Shown here piece after piece: positions 31,433-41,468 of a stretch of 56,783 nt of DNA. The notes beneath the pieces are model-generated. The model saw only the letters and a program-made list of their open reading frames with translations, was not told the DNA's origin and did not search any database. The stretch is from Acidobacteriota bacterium (GTDB taxonomy: Bacteria; Acidobacteriota; Terriglobia; Terriglobales; Acidobacteriaceae), in assembly GCA_021810625.1 (NCBI GenBank), contig JAJZIJ010000017.1, positions 1 through 56,783 on the forward strand, in the 5' to 3' direction. The first letter of the stretch is position 1. Each line of letters starts with the position of its first letter. Made by a program: the position numbers and the translations under genes.

Positions 31433-33601
31433 TCAGGAGACAACCTTGCTCAACAACTCAACCAGCGCGTCCACACTGCGAACCGATGGCTGGCAGCTTG
31501 TGCCCGCGCATATCACGGCAAAGCTGGTGTCATCTGCCAGTTCCGGCAGATGCGGCAACGTCTCGGCCAGCAGTGGCGGCAACGCGCCTTGCTGCATCGC
31601 GGCGCGAGGAATGCGCAGCACGGTCTTGTTGATGGCATACCGCGCCATTGCCGCCACCGCCAACTGTTCCGCTGCGGCATCTTCTCCGATGACGCAGACC
31701 TGTATCGGCGGCAGTAAAAATCGCTGTAGCGCCAGCCCGTAAGCTCCGGCGTAGAGGCCAAAGTGCTCCACTACGCTGGCAAAGGTTTCCAGCGTATCCT
31801 GCGTTTTCTCGCGCCAGTCTGCGCGTCCGTTGTATGCCTCCAGACGTAGCAGCAGCGTTGCAGCCACTGGGTTTCCTGCCGGAGTGGGCGCATCCTGTAG
31901 CGGCTTGCGACGCGCTCCCAGCACGCCCAGCGGCATCGCGCCCGGCTCTGGTGTCGCCGTGTCGAAGAAGCCACCGCCAGTCGCGTCATAAAAACGCGCA
32001 ATCATCGCTTCGGCAATCGCCTCGGCAGCGTGGAAGTAGCGCATCTCCGCCGTACACTCCCAGGCATCGACGCAGGCTTGACCCAGCATGGCGTAATCGT
32101 CCAACATGCCGACGACAAAGTTGGCAGGAGGCTGGCCATCGGCTGCGGCAACTACGCGGCGCAGCGTTCCCGTCGGGGAACTCTCGATCTGCCACGCCTC
32201 GCGCAAAATGCGGTCAAGCGATTGCAAGGCGAATTGCTTCGCGCTCTTCATCCCAAGAACACGCGCCGCTTCCAGGTACGCGGAGATGCACATTGCATTC
32301 CAGTTCACGTACAGCGTGGTATCCACATACGGCGAGGGGCGCTGCAATCGCGCTGCGTAGAGCTTCTGCCGCGCAGCCACAAGCAGCCGCTGCGCTTCTT
32401 CGACGTTGATCGCAGCCCGCCGCGCCACTTCGCTGAGCGCGTACTGCACATGCAGCACATTCTTTGCCGGATTGTGGTGCATGTCGCCAAGTTCGCCAAT
32501 GTCGTAATAGATCGCGGCCACGTCCATCTCGCTGGAGGTCAGCACGGCAGCGGCCTCCTCGCGTGTCCAGGTAAAGTAGTCGCCGTCGTCGTCGAGCGAG
32601 ACATCGGCATCCTGCGAGGCATAAAACCCGCCGCGTTCCCGGTCGCTGAGGCAGGCATCCATCCAGCGAACAATATCTTTCGCGACGCGGGCATGTTCGG
32701 GATCGACGAAGCTCTGGAAGCTGTGGACATAATTCTTCAGCAGCTCGGAGTTGTCGTAGGCCATCTTCTCAAAATGCGGAACCACCCAGCGCTCATCGAC
32801 GGAGTAGCGATGGAAGCCTCCGGCAAGCTGGTCGTAGATGCCGCCACGCGCCATCTTGTCCAGCGTGATCTGTGCGACGTTGCGCGTGCCCGCATCGCCG
32901 GTGCGCGCGGCGTGGTCGAGCAGCAAATCCATCGCCGCCGAGTGGGGGAACTTTGGCTGCGCGCCAAAGCCGCCATTGCGCGGATCAAATTGCTGCACGG
33001 CAGACTGAATCAGCTTTTCCACCAGGCTCGCGTGCAAGTCGCCAGAGCGCCCGGAGAAGGTCTCGTTGTACTGGATCGCGCTTACCACGCTCTCGGCGGA
33101 TTCCATTACTTCGTCGTACTTATTGCGAAAGACATCCACCATCGTCAGCAGCACGCGCGCGAATCCGGGCCGCCCATAGCGCTCTTCTTTGGGGAAATAG
33201 GTTCCGCCAAAATAGGGCTTGCCCTCCGGCGTGAGAATTACGGTTAATGGCCATCCGCCGGTTCCGCTCATGGCAGAGACCGCAGCCTGATAGCGACTGT
33301 CCACATCGGGTCGCTCGTCACGATCCACCTTGATGGCGATGAAGTGTTCATTCAGAATCGCGGCGATCTCGGCATCCTCGTAGCTCTCGCGATCCATCAC
33401 ATGACACCAGTGGCACCACACCGCGCCAATGTCGAGCAGGATCGGCTTATTCTCCTGCCGCGCCAGGGCAAAGGCTTCCTCGCCCCACTCATTCCACGCA
33501 ATCGGCTGGTGCATCGCCGAGCGCAGATAGGAGGACGATGCCTGCGCCAGCGCGTTGGTCGCGTGGGTGTGCGTGTGCGATGTGCTGGTATGCGATTCCA
33601 T
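31433..33601 (-). CDS. Thioredoxin-domain protein of the YyaL/DUF255 (SSP411) family
   Basis: ATG 33601 follows AAGGAAG; a TTG directly upstream is the alternative. The 722-residue protein has an N-terminal DUF255 thioredoxin-like domain with WCHWCHVM (Cys about 63 and 66) and [15 protein letters not shown]. An (alpha/alpha)6-barrel region resembling sugar epimerases follows, with [20 protein letters not shown] and [14 protein letters not shown]. The family is widespread in bacteria and in animals (spermatogenesis-associated protein 20), but its reaction is unknown. It begins with a His/Thr-rich tail ([10 protein letters not shown]). Confidence 0.9.
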   Translation of the reverse strand: MESHTSTSHTHTHATNALAQASSSYLRSAMHQPIAWNEWGEEAFALARQENKPILLDIGAVWCHWCHVMDRESYEDAEIAAILNEHFIAIKVDRDERPDVDSRYQAAVSAMSGTGGWPLTVILTPEGKPYFGGTYFPKEERYGRPGFARVLLTMVDVFRNKYDEVMESAESVVSAIQYNETFSGRSGDLHASLVEKLIQSAVQQFDPRNGGFGAQPKFPHSAAMDLLLDHAARTGDAGTRNVAQITLDKMARGGIYDQLAGGFHRYSVDERWVVPHFEKMAYDNSELLKNYVHSFQSFVDPEHARVAKDIVRWMDACLSDRERGGFYASQDADVSLDDDGDYFTWTREEAAAVLTSSEMDVAAIYYDIGELGDMHHNPAKNVLHVQYALSEVARRAAINVEEAQRLLVAARQKLYAARLQRPSPYVDTTLYVNWNAMCISAYLEAARVLGMKSAKQFALQSLDRILREAWQIESSPTGTLRRVVAAADGQPPANFVVGMLDDYAMLGQACVDAWECTAEMRYFHAAEAIAEAMIARFYDATGGGFFDTATPEPGAMPLGVLGARRKPLQDAPTPAGNPVAATLLLRLEAYNGRADWREKTQDTLETFASVVEHFGLYAGAYGLALQRFLLPPIQVCVIGEDAAAEQLAVAAMARYAINKTVLRIPRAAMQQGALPPLLAETLPHLPELADDTSFAVICAGTSCQPSVRSVDALVELLSKVVS

Positions 33602-33625
33602 CAAACTTCCTTACTGGGAAAATGT

Positions 33626-34636
33626 TTAGCTGACCAGTCGCGTTGCAATCTCAGTGTAGAGATCAATGGCCTCGAAGAGTTCCTTCTTGGACAGCCGCTC
33701 CTGCGGGGTGTGCGCTACGTGGATCGATCCCGGCCCAATCAGCAGTGGCTCGCCCCAGGCTGTCAGCGCGGGAACATCCGTGGAGAAGGCCGCAATCATC
33801 GTCGGCAGACCTTCGATCTTGCGAAAGCGCTGGAAGGGAATATCGAGCGTGAAGTTTACGCTGGCCGATGCTCCAACCGCAGTCGTTACCGCTTCGCGCA
33901 CGGGCTGCGATGGCCCCACCAACCGAATGAGAACCAGCGCTGCGGCTTCGTCGGCGATTACATTGGGCGCGCGTCCGCCTTCGATCCAACCGATGTTCAA
34001 TGTTGATGGCCCAACTTCTTCATTCGCAGGCAATGGAGCCTGGAGCAGGCGATCAAGCGCTGGCACAAGTTTGTGAATCGCCGACTCGCCTAATTCTGGA
34101 TAGGCCGAGTGTCCCATCTTTCCCGTGGCGCGAACCTCGGCGCGCAATGCGCCTTTGGAGGCAAGCGCCAGTCGATTGTCCGTCGGCTCCCCGTTAATGA
34201 GAAAGCGGCTGCCCTTGGGATGCAGGTTGGCTACGCGAGCGCCAGCGCTATCGCGCTCCTCGCCCGCGACGAAGAGCAATCCCACGCGCGCGCCCGCGTC
34301 GCGCAGTCGTTCGGCGGCGCAAATCTGCGCGGCGATGATGCCCTTGGCATCGCAGGCTCCGCGCCCGTGGATGAACTCGTCATCCTCCGAGCTGGCAAAG
34401 AATGGCGGCACCGTATCCATGTGCGTGGAGAGAACCACGTCCGGCGTCTGCCCGCTGATGCCCGCATAGACGTTGCAGCGCTCGCCGCCAGCCGATTGCG
34501 TGACTGGCATTTTCTCTACAACAAATTTTTTCGCAGCAAGATATTCGGCCAGAAATTCCCCCACGGCTGCTTCATGGAAGGTGATCGACGGAATGTCGAT
34601 CAATTGGCGCGTTAGTTGAATCGGATTGGTAGGCAT
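33626..34636 (-). CDS. M20-family metallopeptidase (ArgE/DapE-like deacylase)
   Basis: This 336-residue protein carries the M20 zinc ligands and catalytic acids: H72 and D74 in STHMDTVPP, D97 in GRGACDAKG, and E126-E127 in AGEERDS. A dimerisation domain follows (KGALRAEVRATGKMGHSAYP). It resembles acetylornithine or LysW-lysine deacetylases, but substrate assignment is not possible from motifs alone. An acetylornithine-aminotransferase-like gene lies 2.3 kb away, which mildly favours arginine or lysine metabolism. It precedes the DUF255 gene by 24 bp and probably shares its transcript. Confidence 0.85.
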   Translation of the reverse strand: MPTNPIQLTRQLIDIPSITFHEAAVGEFLAEYLAAKKFVVEKMPVTQSAGGERCNVYAGISGQTPDVVLSTHMDTVPPFFASSEDDEFIHGRGACDAKGIIAAQICAAERLRDAGARVGLLFVAGEERDSAGARVANLHPKGSRFLINGEPTDNRLALASKGALRAEVRATGKMGHSAYPELGESAIHKLVPALDRLLQAPLPANEEVGPSTLNIGWIEGGRAPNVIADEAAALVLIRLVGPSQPVREAVTTAVGASASVNFTLDIPFQRFRKIEGLPTMIAAFSTDVPALTAWGEPLLIGPGSIHVAHTPQERLSKKELFEAIDLYTEIATRLVS

Positions 34637-34704
34637 TCTCTTCCAGCATATCGTGTCGCGCCCGAAATCGCGCTTACAATGGAGGGTTGCAGACCATATT
34701 TTCC

Positions 34705-35379
34705 ATGCCCCAAACTCTTCCTCCTGTCCTCTCCACCGTGCGCGCGCTTGATCTGGACGGCCCTGCGGGTCGCCTGGAAGCCCTGTTGAACACTGGCCAG
34801 CCGGATGCTCCCTACGCCGCGTTGGTTTGCCATCCGCATCCGCTGGGTGGAGGGACGATGCACAACAAGGTCGTCTACCACGCGATGAAGGTGCTCCACG
34901 GATTTGGATTGCCCGTGCTGCGCTTTAACTTTCGCGGTGCCGGGCGCAGCGAAGGCGCGCACGACAACGGCCACGGTGAGCAGGAGGATGTTCGCAGCGC
35001 GCTCGACTGGCTGGATAATGAATTCCATCGGCCCATTTTGTTTGCAGGGTTTTCCTTTGGCGCGAATGTGGGCCTGCGCGCCTGCTGCGGCGATGCGCGT
35101 GTGCGCGGCCTGATGGCGCTGGGACTGCCCGTACAGGCCGAAGGTCACGCCTACACATATCTCGATCTGCCAGCCTGCGCGCAGCCCAAGCTTTTTGTCA
35201 GCGGCGATCAGGATGCGTTCGGGCCTGTCGATGCCATTGCGGAGATTGTGGCCACGGCCCCAGAGCCGAAGCAACTGGTTTGGATCGAGGGTGCCGATCA
35301 CTTCTTCGCAGGAAAACTGGACGCGCTGCAAGCCGTCCTGCGCGAATGGATCGCGCATAATTTTTTCAGCAATCTATAA
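34705..35379 (+). CDS. Alpha/beta hydrolase, CocE/NonD-like
   Basis: From ATG 34705 (an in-frame TTG at 34687 is possible) the enzyme has 224 residues. It shows LVCHPHPLGGGTMHNKVVY, VLRFNFRGAGRSEG, the nucleophile elbow GFSFGANVG, a late acid in VSGDQDAFG, and His in EGADHFFAGK: a complete Ser-Asp-His triad. This arrangement is typical of the small cytoplasmic alpha/beta hydrolases annotated as dienelactone-hydrolase-like. The substrate is unknown. The glycerate kinase ORF opens immediately at its stop codon, so the two are probably co-transcribed. Confidence 0.87.
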   Translation: MPQTLPPVLSTVRALDLDGPAGRLEALLNTGQPDAPYAALVCHPHPLGGGTMHNKVVYHAMKVLHGFGLPVLRFNFRGAGRSEGAHDNGHGEQEDVRSALDWLDNEFHRPILFAGFSFGANVGLRACCGDARVRGLMALGLPVQAEGHAYTYLDLPACAQPKLFVSGDQDAFGPVDAIAEIVATAPEPKQLVWIEGADHFFAGKLDALQAVLREWIAHNFFSNL

Positions 35380-35394
35380 ATGGAGCAAATGCCA

Positions 35395-36906
35395 ATGTCC
35401 ACACTTTCTGATGCGCTCGGCTCCCAACAGGAATTTCCCCAACAAGAATTTTCCGAACTGGAATTTCTGAAGCGCGCTGCTCGCGACATCTTTGCCGCCA
35501 CGCTGGCGGAGTGCAGCGTCGAACGAGCCTTTGCCCGCAACGTCATGGTTGAGGGTTCTGAGATTCGCTTCGACAACGAGGCTTTTGACCTGGAGTTGTA
35601 TGATCGCATCCGCATTCTTGCTGTCGGCAAGGCCGCGACGCCCATGCTGGATGCGATGCTGGCGCGCCTTCCTGCGCGCGCAGATTGCGACATTGCCGGA
35701 ATTTTGGCAACGCCGCAGCCGCCGGAAAATCTGCCGCCGGGCTTTGTACACTTCGCCAGCGATCATCCCTTGCCCAATCAGGCATCTCTCGATGCCGCGC
35801 GCGCAGCCCGCGCCATGCTTGCCGCGCTGCCACGCGACGGGGAGAGCGCAGAACGGAGCTTGTGTATTTTTCTGATCAGCGGTGGAGCCTCCGCCATGAT
35901 GGAAGAGCCGCTGGATGCCGCGATTTCGCTGGAAGACATGCAGGCATTCCATCGCGCGCTGGTTCACTCTGGCGCTTCCATTGCGGAGATTAACTGCGCG
36001 CGCAAACACTTCTCCGCCGTAAAGGGCGGGCGATTGGCGCTTGCCGCGCCGCGTGAAAGCGCGTTGCTGGCGTTTTTTGTCTCCGACGTGCCGGGCCTTC
36101 ATCTTGCCGATCTCGGCTCCGGGCCTGTTCTGCCCGACCCAACCACAGTGGAGCAGTGCCGCGCCGTGCTGGAGCACTACGCGCGGGTGGAACAATTTCC
36201 TGCTTCCGTGCAGCATTTCTTTCAGCAGCCTTCTCTGCCGGAAACTCCCAAGCCCGGAGCCTTCCCGTTAAGCGCCTGCACGCTGCTGGATGCGAACAAT
36301 CTTATCCAGGCCGCGCGCGCACGCGCCGCAGAACTCGGCTTTCGCGTGGGCGTGGACAATACCTGTGACGATTGGGAGTACATGGCGGCGGCCCGTTATT
36401 TGCTGGAGCGACTGCACGCGCTGCGCCAGCCGGGAATCGCCGATTCTGCAGCGCTGGACTTGCCCCAGCCAAAATATGTTTGCCTGCTCTCCGCAGGCGA
36501 GGTGACGGTGCGCGTGCAGGAGCCATCTGGAGTTGGCGGGCGCAACCAGCAGTTGGCGCTCTACGCCGCCACGCAGATGAAGGTTGCGGACGCGCCGATT
36601 GTTCTGCTCTCTGCTGGTTCCGATGGCGTGGATGGCAACAGTCCCGCAGCCGGCGCCCTGGTGGATACGGAAACTCTGGCCCGCGCCGCGCAGCTTGGCC
36701 TGGATGCGGAGCTTGCGCTCGCCCGCTTCGATACCTATCCGCTCTTCGATGCCTTGGGCGACACCGTAATGACCGGGCCAACAGGAAACAATCTGCGCGA
36801 TCTGCGTATTCTGCTGACGACGGCACAAGAGAGAATTCCACCCGCCGCAAAGCCTGCGCCAGTAAAGCCACTACGCAAGCCGCGTCAGCCAAGAATCATG
36901 CGGTAG
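35395..36906 (+). CDS. Glycerate 2-kinase (GckA/TtuD, DUF4147 family)
   Basis: Start 35395 is preferred because GGAG lies at proper distance; ATGs at 35380 and 35389 are alternatives. About 503 residues include the DUF4147 N-terminal region (ILAVGKAATPMLDAML, FLISGGASAMMEEPL, CARKHFSAVKGGRLA) and the MOFRL C-terminal domain (LSAGEVTVRVQ, GGRNQQLALYAA, LSAGSDGVDGNSPAAGA, TGPTGNNLRDL). It phosphorylates D-glycerate at C2, feeding glyoxylate or serine-cycle carbon into glycolysis. The N-terminus contains a threefold 15-bp repeat (35425-35469) encoding QQEFP-QQEFS-ELEFL. The last 25 residues are a basic Pro/Lys-rich tail. Confidence 0.9.
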   Translation: MSTLSDALGSQQEFPQQEFSELEFLKRAARDIFAATLAECSVERAFARNVMVEGSEIRFDNEAFDLELYDRIRILAVGKAATPMLDAMLARLPARADCDIAGILATPQPPENLPPGFVHFASDHPLPNQASLDAARAARAMLAALPRDGESAERSLCIFLISGGASAMMEEPLDAAISLEDMQAFHRALVHSGASIAEINCARKHFSAVKGGRLALAAPRESALLAFFVSDVPGLHLADLGSGPVLPDPTTVEQCRAVLEHYARVEQFPASVQHFFQQPSLPETPKPGAFPLSACTLLDANNLIQAARARAAELGFRVGVDNTCDDWEYMAAARYLLERLHALRQPGIADSAALDLPQPKYVCLLSAGEVTVRVQEPSGVGGRNQQLALYAATQMKVADAPIVLLSAGSDGVDGNSPAAGALVDTETLARAAQLGLDAELALARFDTYPLFDALGDTVMTGPTGNNLRDLRILLTTAQERIPPAAKPAPVKPLRKPRQPRIMR

Positions 36907-36912
36907 AGTCTG

Positions 36913-36959
36913 CGCGGGCATCCTGTCCTACGCCAAGGATGGGGCACCCGGTGCCCGCG
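36913..36959. terminator. Palindromic repeat, probable bidirectional terminator
   Basis: CGCGGGCA at 36913-36920 is inverted at 36952-36959 (TGCCCGCG), with an inner ATCCT/AGGAT pair and the GGATGGGGCACC segment shared with other repeats in this window. It lies between the convergent glycerate kinase and argD-like genes. Confidence 0.5.
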
Positions 36960-36984
36960 TTCACTGAATTTTCTGGCCGCTTGG

Positions 36985-38244
36985 CTATTTCTGATCGGTG
37001 GGCACGCTCGAAGCGCAGGCCTTTTCTGCATCGGAGGCAATCGACAACAATTCATGCAGAATTGTGATCGCCTGATCGACGTGTTCCTGCTCCAGAATGT
37101 ATGGAGGCAGGAAGCGAAAAATGTTGCCCTGGGTCACGTTGAGCAACAGGCCCCGTTGCAACGCGGCTTCCGCCAAGGGTCGTCCGGGGATCGACATCTC
37201 CAGCCCTTGCAGCAGGCCGCGCCCGCGCACGGCTGTTGCCACGGGCAATTCCTTGGTGAGCATCAGCAATTGCTGGCGCAGGTAGTTGCCTGTCTGATGA
37301 ATGCGATGGAGCATGCCTTCTCCCTCCATGATGGAGAGAAACTCCAGCCCCAGACGGCAGGCCAGCGGGCCGCCTCCCAGCGTGCTGCCATGCTGGCTGA
37401 GACGGAAAACATGAAATAACTCTTCCGTCACAAGAAATGCGCTAAGAGGAAGTCCTCCGCCCATGGGCTTGCCAATCACCAGCACATCGGGACGAACGCC
37501 CGCAGTCTCGTAGGCAAACCAGTCTCCGGTGCGACCCAGGCCGCACTGAATTTCGTCATAGATCAGGAGCGCATGATAATCGTCAGCCAGACGACGCGCT
37601 TCGGCCAGATACTCCGGCGTACACTCCCAAATACCGCCTTCGCCCTGCAAAGGCTCAATCAGAATGGCGCATACCTCATCGCTCATCGCGGCGCGCAGTC
37701 CGGCGATATCGTTCCGCTCGACAAAGCGAATATCGGGCAATCCCGGCGCAAAGCCCTCGCGATAGCGCTCCTGTCCGGTAACGGAAAGGGAGCCAAAGGT
37801 GCGGCCATGATAACTGCCCTGCAAGGACACGAAGGCATGTTTGCGACCGCCAAAGCCATCCCAGGCCGCCAGACGAGCCAGCTTCATCGCGCCCTCAACG
37901 GCCTCGGTTCCGCCAGTGGAGAAGAAGACCCCGGCCATCCCGGTCAGATCGCAGAGCCGATCCGCGAACGCGGTTGTGTGGCGATTGTCGTAATGGTTCG
38001 ACAGATGAACCAGACGGCCCGCCTGCTCCCGGAAAATGGGAACCAGGCGGGGATGAGCATGGCCCATCGCATTCACGCCGAGGCCGGAGACCAAGTCCAG
38101 ATAGGCGCGGCCTTTGTCGTCGTACAAAAACACTCCTGCGCCCGTCTCAAACGCCACAGGATAGCGAGGATAGATCGGAAGCAGGTGGTGGCCGTCGCGG
38201 GGAGAAGTTGAATCCACAGAGTCCTTCTGCGGGATATCGTTCAT
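36985..38244 (-). CDS. argD: Class III aminotransferase, acetylornithine aminotransferase-like
   Basis: The protein has 419 residues from ATG 38244 (a GTG two codons upstream is also possible). It shows the class III pattern: YLDLVSGLGVNAMGHAHP, FFSTGGTEAVEGAMKLAR, SYHGRTFGSLSVTG, the PLP-contact Asp in LLIYDEIQCGLGRTG, the Schiff-base Lys in VIGKPMGGGLPLSAF, and HGSTLGGGPLACR. ArgD converts N-acetylglutamate semialdehyde to acetylornithine; other class III enzymes (ornithine, GABA) share these motifs, so the symbol is provisional. No arg genes adjoin it. Confidence 0.8.
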   Translation of the reverse strand: MNDIPQKDSVDSTSPRDGHHLLPIYPRYPVAFETGAGVFLYDDKGRAYLDLVSGLGVNAMGHAHPRLVPIFREQAGRLVHLSNHYDNRHTTAFADRLCDLTGMAGVFFSTGGTEAVEGAMKLARLAAWDGFGGRKHAFVSLQGSYHGRTFGSLSVTGQERYREGFAPGLPDIRFVERNDIAGLRAAMSDEVCAILIEPLQGEGGIWECTPEYLAEARRLADDYHALLIYDEIQCGLGRTGDWFAYETAGVRPDVLVIGKPMGGGLPLSAFLVTEELFHVFRLSQHGSTLGGGPLACRLGLEFLSIMEGEGMLHRIHQTGNYLRQQLLMLTKELPVATAVRGRGLLQGLEMSIPGRPLAEAALQRGLLLNVTQGNIFRFLPPYILEQEHVDQAITILHELLSIASDAEKACASSVPTDQK

Positions 38245-38627
38245 CGTCACAGTATTGTCGGGAGCCAGCCCGCCTCGTCAGGAAAAAAATCGGTATTCGT
38301 TTGGCACGGATCCAAGTATTCCATCTTTCCGGGAAACATTTTTCAAGAATCCCTTTGAAACAGTATCCTCTGCCGAATGCAGAGCCAAAGACGCGAAAAG
38401 CAATCGTTCTGCCTATTATATTTCATATAAATGCGCGACAATGAATTGGAGAAATTTTCATCCGGGCAAATGCGAAGAAGCATCCGGTTCACCGCCGGGA
38501 TATTGCCCTCCATGCGTCGCAGTCGGCACGCGATACATTTTGCTAGAGTATTCGTTGCGGAAGTTTGTGGTTCGCTTGCTCTCACACGGCGCAAACAGGT
38601 GCTAGGTAGAAAGAATCTCTGAGACCA
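38245..38627. other. Divergent intergenic region upstream of the histidine kinase
   Basis: The 383 bp between argD and the histidine kinase gene are AT-richer than the surroundings and hold no credible ORF. AT-rich blocks around 38410-38435 (TATTATATTTCATATAAA) could be promoter sequence. I looked for a sigma54 site because an NtrC-type regulator follows, and found only a partial TGGCAC at 38299 without the GC box, so no regulatory call is made. Confidence 0.35.
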
Positions 38628-41468
38628 ATGCTGAGCAACTTTCAAGTGCGCGTTACAGCCGTTCTGCTGGCGTTTCTCACGCTGGCCGCTGTCATTCTGG
38701 CATCAGTCAACTACACGCGCGAAAGTGAATTCCAGGTTCCCACCGATGGCATTCTGTGGCGGGAAACTTCTGGCGGTCTGGTCGCGCAACAGGTGTTGGC
38801 GGGCGGCCCCGGCGAGCGCGCCGGCGTTGCAATCGGCGACCTGCTGACAGCCGTGAATGACCAGCCTGTCACCAGCGATGCTTTGCTGCAACAGCAACTC
38901 TTCCGAACCGGAATTTACAGTCGCGCCACCTACACGCTGGTGCGCTCCGGCATCCATCTCGACGTACCGGTCATTCTGGTTCCACAAGATCGCAGCATCA
39001 ATCCTGGACTTCGGCTGATTGCGCTGGTGTATCTGCTCATTGGACTTTATGTTTTGTTTCGCCGCTGGACGGCTCCGCGCGCGACGCATTTTTATATTTT
39101 CTGTTTAACCTCATTTGTTTTTTATGCCTTCATCAACACCGGAAGTCTGGACATGTTTGACTGGATCGTTGATTGGGGCAATGTTGTTGCAGGAGCGTTA
39201 CAGCCCGCGCTATTGCTGCACTTCGCGTTGACCTTCCCGGAGGAAAAAGCAGCGCAGCGCAGGCAGCGCTGGCTGGTTGGATTGACCTATTTGCCCTGCA
39301 CGGCGCTGATCACATTCAACATTGTTGCTGTTCGGACAGGGTCTGCCAGCGAGTCGTTGGCCAACCGGATGAACCAACTGAGCCTGGCGTATCTGGCATG
39401 TTTCTACGTGCTGGCATCGGCTGCTTTTTTCGTCAACTATCGCCGCGCCAATAATCCTTTAATGCGCCAGCAGCTCAAATGGCTGATGCGGGGCACCATC
39501 ATCGCCGTTGTTCCATTCACTGCGTTTTATGTCATCCCCTACCTTGCCGGCGCCTCGACCAACGGCATTCTGAATCACATTTCCGTGTTGTGTCTGGTGC
39601 TGCTGCCGCTGACCTTCAGCTATGCCATTGTTCGGTATCGCCTGATGGATGTGGATCTCATTTTCAAGCGGGGCGTCACCTATACGCTGGCTACGGCGGC
39701 GCTGGTGGGTTTGTACTTTGGCGCGGTCGCCGTTGCCGGGGAACTTGTTGGCAATCGCCTGCCCGCTGCCGGTGGATGGGGGCTGGCGGCGGCCATCGCC
39801 ATTTTCGCGTTGCTCTTTGACCCGATGAAGCGCGCCATCCAGGATCGCGTGGATCGCATCTTTGACCGCAGGCGCTACGACTACCGGGAAACCCTGATTG
39901 AATTTGCGCGCGATTTGAATTCGCAGACCAATCTTGACACGCTGCTTGGAGCCATTGTGGATCGCCTGCCGCGCACCCTGCTGGTGGCCCGCGTGGCTGT
40001 TTTTTTGGCGGAGGAAAAAACTCCAGACCTCTATACCTTTGCCGCCGCGCAGGGAGTTCCCGCCTCGCTTCGTTCTGATTCCTCCGCGCTGGATCTAAGC
40101 TTTCTCAACTTCAATCCAGCCGATACCGCAACACATATTTTCTTTGAGAGTCCCCAACATGCGCCGCACCTGACCCCCACGCAACAACGCGCAGTGCGAC
40201 AACTGGATTTGAATTACTATCTGCCCTGTTATGTGCAGCGGCGTCCCATTGCCGTCCTTGGCCTGGGGCGTACCACTGGAGGAGATTTTCTTTCCAGCGA
40301 AGATGTGGAATTGCTGGAGACACTGGCCGGATATATCGGCATCGCGATCCAGAACGCGCAACTCTACGCCAGCCTGAAAGAAAAAATCTCCGAGTACGAA
40401 CGGCTGAAGGAATTCAACGAAAATATCGTCGAGTCCATCAACATCGGCATTCTTGCCGTGGATCTGGAAGACCGCGTCGATAGCTGGAATGCGCAGATGG
40501 AGGCCATGTATGCCGTGCCGCGTTCCGAGGCGCTGCGTCAGCCGTTGTCCTCTTTATTTCCCTCCGACTTCATGGCGGAATATGAGCGCGTCAAAAATGA
40601 TTCCGCAGTACACACGCTGTATAAATTTCGCCTCATCACCCGTGCTGGAGAGGTATGCACAGCCAATATCGCGCTGGCTCCGCTGCTCGATAAAGACCTC
40701 GTGACCGTGGGCCGCATCATTCTGCTGGATGACATCACGGAGCGCGTGCATCTGGAAGCGCAGTTGATGCAGGCCGACAAGCTCTCTTCGATTGGCCTGC
40801 TGGCGGCGGGCGTGGCGCATGAGGTGAACACGCCGCTTGCTGTTATCTCCTCGTATACGCAGATGCTGGCCAAGCAGGTGCATCAGGACGAGCGCCTGAG
40901 CCAGTTGCTCCATAAAATTACGCAGCAAACCTTTCGCGCCTCGGAGATTGTCAACGGCCTGCTGAACTTCTCCCGCACCAGCGGGACAGAGTTTGCGCCG
41001 CTCAACATGAATCGAGTGCTGCAGGAGACGCTTGCACTTCTGGAGCATCAATTCCGCACCGCCAGCATCACGCTTCTGCTCGATCTGGATGCAACCCTGC
41101 CAGAGATTCTGGGCCACGCGGGAAAATTGCAGCAGGTGTTCCTGAACCTCTTTCTGAACGCAAAGGACGCGATGACCAATGGTGGCGTGCTGCATGTGTC
41201 CACGGCGGCCAATGGCCACGTCTCGGTTGTGATCTCCGACAGCGGCTCCGGTATCGCCCAGGAGAATTTGCGGCGCATCTACGATCCCTTCTTCACCACA
41301 AAATCTTCTCTGCGGGATGGTCAGCGTCGCGGTACGGGCCTGGGGCTTGCGGTCAGCTATGGCATCATTCAGGAGCACGCAGGAAAGATTCATGTGGAAA
41401 GCGAAGTGGGCCACGGAACAACATTTCATCTGGAATTTCCTGTGTTAAGAAAGGTTGTCCATGCCTGA
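38628..41468 (+). CDS. Membrane PDZ-GAF-PAS sensor histidine kinase
   Basis: A 946-residue kinase. One N-terminal membrane segment is followed by an extracytoplasmic PDZ domain (about 35-117, GERAGVAIGDLLTAVNDQPV), then about seven membrane helices (about 125-395). Next come a GAF domain (about 425-575), a PAS domain (about 590-700), HisKA with H731 in AAGVAHEVNTPLAV, and HATPase_c with N box (FLNLFLNAKDAMTNGG), DSGSGI and GTGLGLAVS. A PDZ sensor in front of a multi-spanning module suggests detection of exposed C-termini or envelope damage. Its end overlaps the next gene, its probable cognate NtrC-type regulator, by 8 bp. Confidence 0.92.
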   Translation: MLSNFQVRVTAVLLAFLTLAAVILASVNYTRESEFQVPTDGILWRETSGGLVAQQVLAGGPGERAGVAIGDLLTAVNDQPVTSDALLQQQLFRTGIYSRATYTLVRSGIHLDVPVILVPQDRSINPGLRLIALVYLLIGLYVLFRRWTAPRATHFYIFCLTSFVFYAFINTGSLDMFDWIVDWGNVVAGALQPALLLHFALTFPEEKAAQRRQRWLVGLTYLPCTALITFNIVAVRTGSASESLANRMNQLSLAYLACFYVLASAAFFVNYRRANNPLMRQQLKWLMRGTIIAVVPFTAFYVIPYLAGASTNGILNHISVLCLVLLPLTFSYAIVRYRLMDVDLIFKRGVTYTLATAALVGLYFGAVAVAGELVGNRLPAAGGWGLAAAIAIFALLFDPMKRAIQDRVDRIFDRRRYDYRETLIEFARDLNSQTNLDTLLGAIVDRLPRTLLVARVAVFLAEEKTPDLYTFAAAQGVPASLRSDSSALDLSFLNFNPADTATHIFFESPQHAPHLTPTQQRAVRQLDLNYYLPCYVQRRPIAVLGLGRTTGGDFLSSEDVELLETLAGYIGIAIQNAQLYASLKEKISEYERLKEFNENIVESINIGILAVDLEDRVDSWNAQMEAMYAVPRSEALRQPLSSLFPSDFMAEYERVKNDSAVHTLYKFRLITRAGEVCTANIALAPLLDKDLVTVGRIILLDDITERVHLEAQLMQADKLSSIGLLAAGVAHEVNTPLAVISSYTQMLAKQVHQDERLSQLLHKITQQTFRASEIVNGLLNFSRTSGTEFAPLNMNRVLQETLALLEHQFRTASITLLLDLDATLPEILGHAGKLQQVFLNLFLNAKDAMTNGGVLHVSTAANGHVSVVISDSGSGIAQENLRRIYDPFFTTKSSLRDGQRRGTGLGLAVSYGIIQEHAGKIHVESEVGHGTTFHLEFPVLRKVVHA

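Noticed and set aside
38299-38316. Sigma54 promoter before the histidine kinase operon
   Set aside because: TGGCAC is present but the TTGC box at the required spacing is not.
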